Shown: one piece after another, positions 44,739 to 55,370 of the stretch
Position numbering within the stretch: the stretch's first letter is position 1
How the letters are laid out: every line of letters begins with the position of its first letter
Assembly: GCA_002794775.1 (NCBI GenBank)
Contig: NBAY01000035.1
Location: forward strand, 62,001-126,000
Source of the DNA: Porodaedalea pini
Lineage: Eukaryota; Basidiomycota; Agaricomycetes; Hymenochaetales; Hymenochaetaceae
Direction of reading: 5' to 3'
DNA length: 64,000 nt
Position numbers and translations under genes: made by a program
The notes under the pieces: model-generated
Database searches by the model: none
What the model saw: only the letters and a program-made list of their open reading frames with translations
What the model was told of the DNA's origin: nothing

Positions 44739-45687
44739 ATGACAAGTCACCCTCCATGCCGAGGAGCAGAGGATGCTCCCTTCTTTGATGGTTGTAACCT
44801 GCTGGATCTCCCTCGGTACTTCGAGGACATCGAGTATATCACGGCAGAGTGTAACTTAGATGATGTGGCGAAGATCTGGTATGCAAAGTATTATGCTTCA
44901 AGTTCCGTGGCTGAGCTGTGGGATACTGCTGATGATGTCAGTATGGGAGCGAGCAATTGGAATAAAGCGAAGGAAGCAATCATATCATTTTACCCGGCAT
45001 TGGTGCCCGGTGTGCGCTTCTCTCGGGATGACCTTGATAGGCTGGTCGAAGGATGGAGAAGCCAAGGAATTCAGTCGAGGGAGGATTTTGGAGAGTACTG
45101 GAGAGAGTTTATGGTGAGGTCGAGGTATTTGGAGCGAAACTCAATGGTTTCAGTGGAGGAAACGGCGCGCATGTTCATTCGGGCCTTTACAGGCAAGCTG
45201 AAGGATAGGTTGCAGCGGCGTCTAGAAAGCAAGGAAAACCGATCCGGCCCTGAGCAAACCATATTCGATCGAGCTGGTGGTGAAGCATGCCGATTACATT
45301 CTCGCCGGTACAGTTTTCGACAACGTACCAACAGCTAAAACACCCGTACCGATGGGTCCATCAAAGGTGAAATCGGAAGAGGTGGATATCAGTACCGTGT
45401 GGGAGGTGGTGAAGAGCATACAGGTTCAGGTGCAGTCACTCGGGTGTAGACCTCCGTCAGCGACGACGTCTCAGAGGAGTCCCGGATGTGCATTCTGCGG
45501 TGACACAAGGCACTACATTAGGTCGTGCCCGAAGGTGCTAGAGTATATCCAGGCAGGGAAGTGCGTGAGGGGTGCGGATGGAAAAGTGATGTTACTGAAT
45601 GGAGGGTTCATACCGAGCACAGCAGTGGGGGATAACTTGATGGAGAAGATAGATTTGTTGCATCAGGAGACAGTACGGCATCGGTAA
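44739..45687 (+). pseudogene. T7 gag (one frameshift)
   Basis: ATG at 44,739 (MTSHPPCRGAEDAPFFDG). The first part is open to about 45,264 and contains a capsid-like region (LPRYFEDIEYI, AKIWYAKYY, FIRAFTGKLKDRLQRRL). The homologous frame then continues one step off (45,265-45,687, IELVVKHADYILAG) with the CCHC knuckle CAFCGDTRHYIRSC at about 45,487-45,528. A single frame change near 45,264 separates the halves; a mutation or assembly error is likelier than biology. It would encode the RNA-packaging protein of the element. Confidence 0.75.
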
Positions 45688-47891
45688 ACCTCATAGAGGT
45701 AGCGACAATGTCAACAGCGTGTACCGATGGGTCGGAAGGCTCGGTAACGATGGCGGAGATTTCAGAGGAAGTGTTGGAAGAGGATTTGGAGGTGGCGAAG
45801 TACGAGATACTGCTTAACAAAGCAAAGAAGCTAGCATCAGTGGCGAAGAAAGCAAAGATGGGTGGTGTCGAGATACTGACGAGGCCTGAGGGGGGGCCGG
45901 TGAACGTACCGGTGAACAAGGTTGAGGCGTACTGAGTGGCACTGGGATCGAAAGATAGTGGAGAGGACGCATACCGAGCACTACCCGAACCAAGCTCTGG
46001 TGAGGAGGAGGTGTACCCAGAAGTACTGGAGGCAGATGTGTACCGAGAGGCGCCGGAGTTTGACGTGCTTCGAGAGGTACCAAAGTTAGACGCATACCGA
46101 GAGGTATCCGAGTTCGAAGTGTACCAAAACGTACTGGAGTGGAAGGATGGCGGAGTGGGTGCATGCAGAGTGGTACCAGAGGTGGATATTAGTGCTGTGC
46201 AGGCATACCGAGAGGTACCGGAGTTTGTTACGAGTTGGGGGATACCAGGGATCGACAAGTGCCAAAGGGTACCGGAGCTCAAAGGCGGCGTGGCAGTTGT
46301 GTACCAAGCGGAGCTGGAGCCGGATACTGGTGGTCTAGAGGTGCACCGAGGTGTACCGGAGATTGAAGCCCTTCGAGATGTACCGGAGTCTGGTACAGAT
46401 CACGACGTACCAAAGCTTGATGCACTTCAAGCAGTACCGGAGACCAATGCGTACCGAAGCATTCTGGAGTCCGAAGACCATGGTTCTGGTGTGTACCGGA
46501 TGGAGCCAGGGCAAGGCTCTAGAGGTCCAGATGCATACCAATGTGTACCGGAGTTTGGTGTGTACCGAGACGTACCGACGTTTTGCGCACTTTGGGCAGT
46601 ACCGGGTCTGGACGCATATCGAGGTGTACCAGAGTTAGAAGCGAGCCAAGTGGATCTGGAGCCGAGAATTAGTGACAAAAGTGCGTCCCTGGAGGTACCA
46701 GATGGTGGTGTGTACCGACGCGTACCGGAGGTCGAGGGAGTTCAAGATGTACCGATGTTTGACACATATCAAGTGGTACCGGGTTTCGACGCGTACCAAG
46801 ATGTACCAGAGTTAGAAGTTCGCCAAGCGGGTCCGGAGCCGAGCATTAGTGAGGAAGGGGTGCTCCTGGATGCACCAGAGGTGTACCGACGCATACCGGA
46901 GGTTGTGGGGGTTCGAGACGTACCGATGTTTGACAGATATCAAGCGGTACCAGAAGTGAAGTGTGGTGGATTTAATGCGTACCAAGCGGTGTCAGCAACC
47001 AATGCTAGTGTACCAGAGGCATACCGACGCGTACCGGAGGTTGTGGCGGTTCGAGACGTACCGATGTTTGATGGATATCGAGTGGTACCAGAATTCGAGG
47101 CATACAGAGGCATACCGGAAGTAAAGTGTGGTGGATTTAGCACGTACCAAGCGGTGCCGGCGCCCGACACCAGTGGACTAGAGGTGTACTGAGGCATACC
47201 GGATGAGCTGGTGGTTCAAGACGTACCAACATTTGATGCAAATCGAGTGGTACCGGAATTTGATGCCTGCCGAAGTGTACCGGAAACAAAATGCGGTGGA
47301 GTCAATGTGAGGCAAGCGGTGCTATGGTCAGACATGAGTGGACCAGAGGCATACAGATGTGTACCGGAGGTCATGGTGGTTCGAGGCATACCAATGTTTG
47401 ACGCATATCGAGGGGTACCGGAGTTTGATGGGTACAGATGCATACCGGAAATGAAGTGCGGTGGAGTTAGTGAATGCCAAGTGGTGCTATGGACAGACCA
47501 TGGACTAGGGGAGTATTGGGGTGTACTGAAGCGGCCTCAGGAGTCACCACTGAACGCACCAAGAATGCATACCGAGCTGTTACCATCCGTACCGGCAGAG
47601 AGGCCAACATCAGAAAGATGCAGTACCTTGGACTTTGGTGTGAGCAGACTTCAGTGGGTGGAGGAGAGGAAGCTGGACACTACTTTGATGATGTTGCCGG
47701 AAGGAGTTTTGGCCTGGTCAGTGGTGGAGAGGGAAAAATCCAACCCAATGAGTTTCGATCCAGGAGGCGTACTGATATTGGGACTTGTGCCGAGACATAC
47801 CGACAGACCCTGGTACTGGTCACCCCCTTTCCTGGTGTACCGAAGGGAAGGCGTGACTGGGGACAGTCACGATTTCAAACGTCCCGGGAGA
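45627..47891 (+). pseudogene. T7 ORF2: tandem YRxVPE nonapeptide repeat protein
   Basis: A -1 frame relative to the end of gag, running about 750 codons up to the 3' LTR with two stops only (45,933-45,935 and 47,190-47,192). Both are TACTGA where sister repeats read TACCGA. The first 100 residues are acidic/Lys-rich. From 45,960 to about 47,480 it is a tandem array of nine-residue units of the form (D/E)-A-Y-R-x-V-P-E-(F/L), about 30 or more copies with variants, plus a higher-order unit containing VPEVKCGG. The last part is unique sequence ending in the hairpin and purine tract. No similarity to RT, integrase or protease seen. Function unknown. Confidence 0.65.
47853..47870. other. Hairpin next to T7 polypurine tract
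   Basis: Perfect inverted repeat GTGACTG-GGGA-CAGTCAC, 21 bp before the 3' LTR, then the purine tract CCCGGGAGA (47,883-47,891). Conserved in T0. Confidence 0.6.
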
Positions 47892-48757
47892 TGTAGAGTA
47901 CCGACAAGCGGCCAACCACTGCAGATCCCTCTAGAGGCCATCCGTTGCACATTCCAACAGCTATTGACACGTACCGGACTCAGAATGATTTGCCCGACAC
48001 GTACCGGACACAGGATGATTTGCCCAACATCACATCAGCGGATCACTAGGAAGATCCCCCTGGCAATTCGGGATGTACCAGAAAGCTTATGTCATCGGAG
48101 TCAGTTGGGATGCATACCGGAGATCTGCCCGATGATGGGTGACAACTCACCGATTGGAGGATCTCAGTTCCGGTGGAGCTGCGATATGACCGGATGATGG
48201 ACTGATGCAAATGGGGAAGCTGTCGCATGGACAGGTTTTCTTTTGAATTTCTATGTTTCTCTTACATTCCGAATGTTTTCTCTCCGACGCTCTATGTTTC
48301 ACCCGGTATGCACATTATACTCACTTTGGAATAATTTTCCTGTAGATAGATCTCTTGCACCTTGTATTTAGGGACTTCCCTGTTGTAGGTAGCAAGGGAG
48401 GAAATACTACCGCAGAGTTCCCCTCAGATAGGGCAGCTTCCGTGCGTGCAGTTAGTCTCTGCAACAGTTAGTTTTTGTGACAACCTCGTCTTCAGTCTCA
48501 TCTCTTGTCTCATTCTTGTTCTCGTCTCTGCTATCACTATTGTCTCGTACCAGATTTGATATCTCACTCGTTCTGGCTCTGCACCGACACTCACATCGTG
48601 TCCAGAGCACCTTACAGTATTGACGTGTACCGACACGTACCGACGTGTACCGGGTTTTTCCCGTGCTCATACTGAGCATATATCTACTGCAAAACTCAAT
48701 GGAAACACGTCTCCAAACGAACTACCGATCCTAAACAACCCATACACAGGATCTACA
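47892..48757 (+). repeat. T7 3' LTR
   Basis: 866 bp. Same as the 5' LTR except a few substitutions and a shorter decamer array (about 48,622-48,655, three units). Confidence 0.88.
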
Positions 48758-50000
48758 ATGATGATACTTATAACACCTATTATACTATCAGAGTAGGTTC
48801 TGCTCTTCATTCATGAGCTGAGGAGCATACTTTGAGTTAGCTCTGGCATGGGAGCATTTGGAAGTATAGCCTGCACCACCTGCTGAGCCTCCAGCCTTCC
48901 AGCTTGTTGGTGCTGGCTCGCATTCCCAGTTAGTCCAATGCCTGACCCTATTGGATCAGACAGCTACTTTGCTGGCAAGTCAGAGGTGATCCTCAGTCTA
49001 GACATGGTATTCATCTAGTGTCTTCATATGTCTGAGCTACTCCCTCATTCAGAGTTGGGTTACCTGTGCTTTGGTCCAGAGGGCTGTTGGTGCAGCAATG
49101 TTTGTCCACTGTCTAGAAGGTGTGGCCACTTGCACTGCAGCTGCTCTCACAAGGTTCGCTACTTGGATCTACTGTTTCTCAGCCTGATACTTAGCCTGGA
49201 GGACTGCATGATACTCAGTCAGGTTCAGAGGTTAGACTCAGAGCATTTCTTATAGGTCTGGATACATATTGGCCTCCAAAAACTCCTGCAGTTGGTCCTC
49301 CAACATCTGTATACTGATCAGGAGAACTGAGTTTTGCATGATCACCTCATGCTGCCAGTCCCAGAAAGGTCAGACACCCTGTTGGGATGCAAGGAGCCTC
49401 TGCTACTCCAAGGCCACCCAGTCCACCAGAAGTGCTTCCTGCATAAACTCAGCCATGAACTCCCCAAGTGTGAGTGTGCTCACCCAGACATAGTTAGACA
49501 TAATCCACTCTAAAAAGTAGGGGTCCATGATACCCTCAATGACTGCTGCTACCACTTGATCATCTCTCAACCTCTTCATAGCCTGATATGCCCAGACCTA
49601 TTCAAACCACTCAGTCAGTGTCCAAGGTTCTGGATCTCCAGCTATTAGGAGTGAGACCTTCATTAGTCTGGCCCATTCAATAGTCGCAGGCTGCAAAGTT
49701 GGAGATGCCATCTTCTGAGGTTGTGAGTGTTCTGGTTTGGACTCTAAGGTGTTCAGAGTTGTTTTCAGGTTAGACACAGAGTCTTCAGATCTGGAGTCTG
49801 GTGAAAGTGATAGGATACTAAAAATAAACTGATCCAGCACTAGAGGGACTCCACTTGGGATCACCAAGAAGGCCTGTTGTACAGGAAGTTGAAGTTGAGT
49901 AACTGGTGCTATTTTGAGATCAAAGTCAATTAGACTTGATTGGAATATCCAGATGGCAGTTGGGAACATCTAGTAAGGCCTGCAGGTGCACACAAGGCCA
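48758..50000 (-). pseudogene. T8 gag (degenerate)
   Basis: Minus strand from about 50,000: an acidic/Ser-rich N-terminal part (open 49,598-49,969, 123 codons), then with stops DQVVAAVIEGIMDPYFLEWI, LGEFMAEFMQEALLVDW, VLLISIQMLEDQLQEFLEANMYPDL and LNLTEYHAVLQAKYQAEK, typical of Ty3-type Gag in basidiomycetes. It leads to a knuckle start (CYK) interrupted by T7. CpG nearly absent. Confidence 0.55.
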
Positions 50001-51060
50001 GAAATTCATTGGATCATGACATGGGGTGTGAGGATGTACAGGGGTGAAGAACACTCTGCAAATATCAAAACAAAAGTGGAAGGCACCTAGGTAGTGCTAA
50101 TGCTTGGGCCTACAAGACAGATGGGACAAAACAATCTTTGTTGCTGTCAGAGAGACTGAGATAACAAAGGCATTAGAAAGGGTTCAAATAGAAAGGATTA
50201 GATAATATGAATCATACAGTACCAGTCCAAAAGGAGTCTGTTGAGAATTACTCTCAGAATACGTAAATCTTTGGCATACACATGCCAAAGGATCACTTGA
50301 CTCAGTGCAAGTACATATGAGCTTTGGACAGGTTCATATTAGCTTTGGACAGGTTGGGAAGTGAAGGGAATATAAAAAGGATATGAATAGAGTGTAATGT
50401 GCCATGCTCCAAAGGTCTGGAGGTTATGCTGCCACTGAGTTTCAGGCTCAGACTCAGTGTAGTCATGGTATAGCTGTATGTTGGCCTTCCAGAGTCTGTG
50501 CATCTCAGAATATTGGCAGCTTGGTACCTTGGAGTCATGACACTGTGTCCCAACAGTCAGTGTCATGTCAGACATGGTAAGAACACTCTGGTGGGCTTAC
50601 AGCACTGGTCCTAACACTTATCTTGCATTGTTAGTATTGTAGCATTATGACTATTGATCTTAGTAGTATATAAAATATATATGGCATTCTATAATTCTCA
50701 GCTTTCTGACTTATGTGTCTGGGTCACTTCAGGAGTCAAAGTTAGACCTGGACAGCCAGGTGGCAGCTGCCATTCCTTCAGCACTCTCCTGCAGATAAAT
50801 TACTAAATGTGATAATATTTTATTATTTTAACCTTGCTCCCCTCATCTTAACTTCTCCAGAACAGGTCTTACTATGGTTTTTCATGCTGTGGTTGTCTCA
50901 TTACAAGTTGGTGACCTGGGCAGTATGGCTCAAGAGTGTTCTGCTAGTAATTTCCTTGTTAGGATGCTTCTCTGTATACCCTTATTTTTCCTGGACTCTA
51001 CTCATCAATAGCTTTTGGTTGGTACCCATATTATTGTGCTATGCCTAGCCATTCTTGAGT
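50001..51060 (-). other. T8 leader and possible decayed LTR
   Basis: CpG-poor transposon-derived sequence. The minus strand has a promoter-like ATATATTTTATATAC (about 50,665-50,685) and TGTTAGGACCAGTGCTG at about 50,595-50,612. No second LTR in the window allows the ends to be defined. No gene supported. Confidence 0.35.
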
Positions 51061-52092
51061 TATAGCTCAAAGGTTAGGAGTGAGGTAGATCAGTCACGGG
51101 GCCTACATCAAAATCACGGGGCATATTACGTTTTTGTCGGCTTCAACCTCCGCCTGCAACGTCAAGAAATAGGCGTATTCCTGATTCGATAAGGAATAAA
51201 CTTTCAGCCTCGGTCGTCTAGTGACGTACATTGAAGGTGCTCACCAAAAGAGCAATGCTGACGACTTGATGACGGTCATGCCAGTAGGGTGATTACTAAC
51301 CTTCTATATACTGCACCGTTTGTTAAGTACTGAATATCTAGAACAATTCAGAAGCTTACATCTGTGATTTGTCTCTGGGCGAGGTAGGATGTCAGAATAT
51401 TCGCCATGGCTTCGACGATTACCGGATTATGCAGTTCAAACTGCAGTGGGTGACTACGGTTTGGCAACAGGTACAGTCCCTGAATTACCTCTCTTATACG
51501 CCTATACGCTGACTGAGACCATCAGGATTCTTGTAGATCTAAAGCACGCTCAGCACATGAGTCAGGCACGCCGTGAGTGAGTAACTCAACTAAGACGACG
51601 ACACCGGAACTTCGATACAAAAATTGTAGCAACTTGATGGACCATCCGGAGCGAAGCTAGAGTTAAACGATTACATGGCACCCTACTCGTTCCGAGAGAG
51701 CTTGTTGATCAGGCCGTTCATCATCGTGACTACGATGGAGTGTATGCCCTTGATCTTTTCAGGTCAGCTGCCGCCGCGAAGATCGGCAATCTCAATTGCC
51801 GGGTTAACATAGGCAACAATTTGTTCTTTGTTCCTTCGCGACAAGATGGGATATTCACATTGCTCACAACTGAATCACGTTCTCTACTAGCAAGAGGCTT
51901 TAGTCAACAGGCATGCCTCAAATTTTCGCAGAAGCTTGCGGGCCCGTTGGCTCCGTTTTGAATATGGTAGTCGTCGAAGCCTTCTTGCTCACTAGTAATT
52001 ACTCACACGACTTCTACTAGCCAGTATAAAGCTTGAGAAGCTTGCCAACGCATTCAGCATGCCATTTCGTGGACAACAGCCCAGCTTCTACT
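51061..52092. other. Transition to gene-bearing DNA; no gene assigned
   Basis: CpG becomes normal from about 51,100. Short open frames at 51,389-51,580 (63 codons) and 51,740-51,961 (73 codons, plus) show no family I recognise and no convincing splice links. The last 60 bp before 52,093 would be the 5' region of the monooxygenase gene. Confidence 0.4.
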
Positions 52093-54315
52093 ATGAATAA
52101 CGCAACATTTGAGCCTCAGCAAATCGCGCAGGACTGGCTTGCTAAGTTTTCTAGTCACTTGGCAGCGAAGAAAGCGAAGTCGGTCGCATCCTTATTCCTG
52201 CCGGATGGTTGGCTTCGTGATTCGCTTGTCTTCAGCTGGGAAACACGAGCGCTTGAAGGGCCCGATAAGATAGCGGAATATCTCAGCGCAGCGCTCCCCA
52301 ACATACAAATCGACAATCTGGTTTTAGACGATCAGTCCGGCGTACCTCCCTCCAGATTCAGCCCTCCGGACTCATCAGAAGCGAACGGTATCGAATTTGC
52401 GTTTGTTTTCGAGACACCCTTGGCAAAAGGACGAGGGCTTGCGAGGCTCCTACCGGATCACGAAGGAACCTGGAAAGCATTCTCTGTTTATGTCGAAGTT
52501 GACAAGATCAAAGGCCATGAAGAGCTCGGTCATGAGCTTGGTCTGTATGGAGGGCACACGGTGTCTTGGGGAGAAGTGAAGGGTGAACGGCGCGCCGCAA
52601 TTGAGAACGACCCACAAGCCATTATCAGTATGTTATCGTTATTTCAGCCTTGAGACACGATCTGAAAGCCAGGGTAGTCGGTGCAGGGCAGTCCGGTCTT
52701 CAAGTAGCTGCGCGTTTTCGCCAGATGAACATACGTACAATTGTTATTGAACAAAATGCACGCGTTGGCGATAATTGGCGGATGCGCTACCCAACATTGA
52801 CCTTGCATACACCGAGATCTCATCATCATCGTGAGTGGTGACAACTTCTATGGTCCATGTCTCACATGCCCTTGTTTAGTCCTTTATGCCCCTTTCCCTC
52901 GCAACTGGCCGACATTCACACCTCGCGATAAAGTTGCTGCGTGGATGGAGCAATATGCAGAGTCTCAAGATTTGGTCGTGTGGACATCTTCGACTATCCT
53001 GCCAGGACCAACGTACGACTCGTTGCTTGGTCGATGGACGGTCACCGTCAACAGAAATGGATCCAAGGTTGTTCTGCATCCCAGTCACATCGTCCTTGCG
53101 ACCGGAGTTCTGGGTGATCCGATCATCCCTGCGATACCTTCTTCTGACGTGTTCGAAGGCACGAAGATCCACGCCTCGGTCTATCAGGGTGGACAGGCCT
53201 TCGCGGGTCAGCGTGCTCTCGTCATCGGTGCTGGAAACACTTCTGCAGATATATGCCAGGACCTGGTCACGCGCGGTGCAAAGGAGGTGACGATGTTCCA
53301 GCGGTCGGAGACAGTTGTAATTTCAGCCGCGCTGAAGGCGAAAGAATACGACGGGGTATTTCCGGAAGGTGTTCCGGTTGACGTCAATGACTTCAAAGTA
53401 GCCGCAATGCCGTTGGGTTTGGTCAAGAAGCTCCTGGCTAAGACGAAGAAAGAAACAAATGAATTCGATCGTGAAATGCATGAGGGACTTCAGAAGAATG
53501 GCTTGAGACTATCGGATGGGCCCGATGGTGCTGGTGATAAGATTTTGGTATTCGAAAGATTGGGTGGTCAGTTCTTAAACAGTCTCACTCAGAAATATGA
53601 TGATATTTGACCTTGTATTACAGGCTACTGTGCGTGATTAGATGAATTTGCTGCACCTCATTTCCGTTCTCACCTCGCATTCAGGGATCGATGTAGGACT
53701 TGCGGACATGATCATTGATGGGAGGGTGAAGATCAAATCTGGCGTGGAAATCGAGCGTTTCAGAAAGAATGGAGTCGTGTTCACCGATGGTTCCGAGCTT
53801 CAAGTAGATGTCGTGGTCTTCGCGTGCGTTTTCTGGATACTTCTCAAACTCTCAGACAACTGTACTAACTGAATCTATAGTACGGGATATCATAACATTC
53901 GCCCCACAATGAAAAAGTTATTCGGCGATGCCATCATCGACAATACGAAGGAAGTTTGGGGTCTTAACGAGGAAGGCGAAATTAGAGGATGCTATAGCCG
54001 TTCCGGCCAACCGGGCGTATGTCTTTCAACTCCGTACTTCGACTGGCATCTACTGACGTTGCCATCAACTGTGATTAGCTTTGGTTTGCTGTTGGTGATT
54101 TCTTCTGCTCTCGTTATATGTCTAAGCAGCTGGTGAGCCTCTTGACCTCTCGCGACATACACCACTTATTCTATATATGCTTTGCTATCGGCGTGCAGGC
54201 ACTCCATATCAAGTCTGAGGAGCTTGGTCTTACTGCCCTCAGAAGTCTCGCGTCAGCGCCGACGAACGAAATTATGGAAAAGTTAGGTAGCGAAGAGCAC
54301 CAAAGCCGCCTATGA
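52093..54315 (+). CDS. Flavin-containing monooxygenase with N-terminal NTF2-like domain
   Basis: Eight exons by my reading: 52,093-52,627, 52,669-52,830, 52,880-53,566, 53,624-53,629, 53,685-53,823, 53,881-54,016, 54,079-54,132, 54,199-54,315, giving 611 aa in one continuous frame. Residues 1 to about 170 resemble the NTF2-like fold often fused to fungal FMOs. VVGAGQSGL (about 182-190) is the FAD-binding Rossmann motif, VIGAGNTSADICQDL (about 345-360) the NADPH-binding one, and FATGYHN (about 507-513) the FMO end motif. It should oxidise a small organic or nucleophilic substrate with NADPH and O2; the substrate is unknown. Unusual points: exon 4 is only 6 nt, and the first intron (41 bp, AAAG acceptor) is the least certain junction. 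No membrane anchor seen. The TATAAA-like start region and a cluster of upstream stops support the ATG at 52,093. Confidence 0.85.
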
Positions 54316-54544
54316 ATAAGTATAACATTTAAATATGCTTCCGAAATGACGTCGATGTGAATTCAAATTGTTAACTATACTGAGAAACCTCACCGAAGAG
54401 GCGTGTATCACTTGCAACCTGTGATGACTCTGGCGTTATGAAAGCCTATGAAGTCAATGCACTTTGAACGTGTTCTTGGGTACTTCAAGCCTTTGGCCGG
54501 CTTTTGCGCAGCAAGAACAACCTTCACCTGCAACTCAAGTCAAT

Positions 54545-55228
54545 ATGCCCCCGTTCTCTTCTGTAGGCAGCGCACCTCTCGATGATGAGCTGAAGGTAAA
54601 CAAGGAATGGAGTATAAAGGAACTGTGGCACGGTTTTGCCGACTGGATCGTACGGCTTGCGCACGGGACTAACGACGAAAGTACGTCCTTTCCTAACAAA
54701 ACTCCGATCTCCGCGTCCTGTAAAGTGTTTAGAGTATTCGTGATCTTTCTTCCGGTCAGCACTCGAGCATCCGTATTTTATCGCATTTGCCTTGTTTATC
54801 CTCTGGGCGTGGCCGCACCTCCTCATGCTTCCAGTCTGGTTTGGCAAGGACGCCTACAGGCGCATGGATGATCACGCGCGCAACGCAGCTAGCAGGATCG
54901 CAGCGCCTGTGAGACGCAGGAAGCGTAAGTCGTATTCGAATAGTCTTAGGCCATACCTGAGGACCCAGTGGATTTATATCGAATTTTTTCATCTCTCATA
55001 GGCGATGCATTCTTCTCAACATACCGATCGATAGCTAATGCCTCGTATGAGCCCCAAGACACGTCCCGTCCACCCTTGTTTGGCGGGACGCCGCTCAGCG
55101 CCGGAGATTTCACCATAGAGGAAGAGCGCCGTCTGCCCGTTGTATTGCGAGTCATCCGTTGGAGTGCCCTAGCATGGGCCGCGTACATTCTTGGCCGCGA
55201 GCTTTACTTCGCGTTAACGCGGTATTAA
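54545..55228 (+). CDS. Small predicted two-pass membrane protein, unknown function
   Basis: Exons 54,545-54,680, 54,760-54,924 and 55,002-55,228 (introns 79 and 77 bp) give 175 aa. After a hydrophilic N terminus (MPPFSSVGSAPLDDELKVNK) comes one hydrophobic segment (FIAFALFILWAWPHLLMLPV, about 52-71), a basic stretch (APVRRRKR) and a second hydrophobic segment near the C terminus (WSALAWAAYILGRELYFAL, about 153-171). The frame is continuous through all junctions and the introns are canonical. I do not recognise the family. It lies 229 bp after the monooxygenase on the same strand and 142 bp from the convergent end of the F-box gene. Confidence 0.7.
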
Positions 55229-55370
55229 TCGTGTGAAGGAATTCATTCCGGAGTATATATAACAGTGTGCTTGTAAATGTCTGAATATGTTTCCTCTCCT
55301 TCTCTGCGATGCTGTTTAGCAAAACACAGTCCATAAAAAACCGTAGAAGATATCTGCTATTTGTGCGACA

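Larger units (their letters stand above)
43687..48757 (+). mobile_element. T7: pol-less LTR retrotransposon with a nonapeptide-repeat ORF
   Basis: LTRs 43,687-44,571 (885 bp) and 47,892-48,757 (866 bp), almost identical and CpG-rich, so young. Ends TGTAGAG..GATCTACA. Flanks ACGA (43,683-43,686) and ATGA (48,758-48,761) suggest a 4-bp target duplication with one transition. Internally it has gag, a long second frame, a hairpin and a purine tract, but no protease, RT or integrase. It interrupts the zinc-knuckle coding region of T8. The LTR similarity suggests that a T0-like element supplied replication proteins. Confidence 0.85.
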
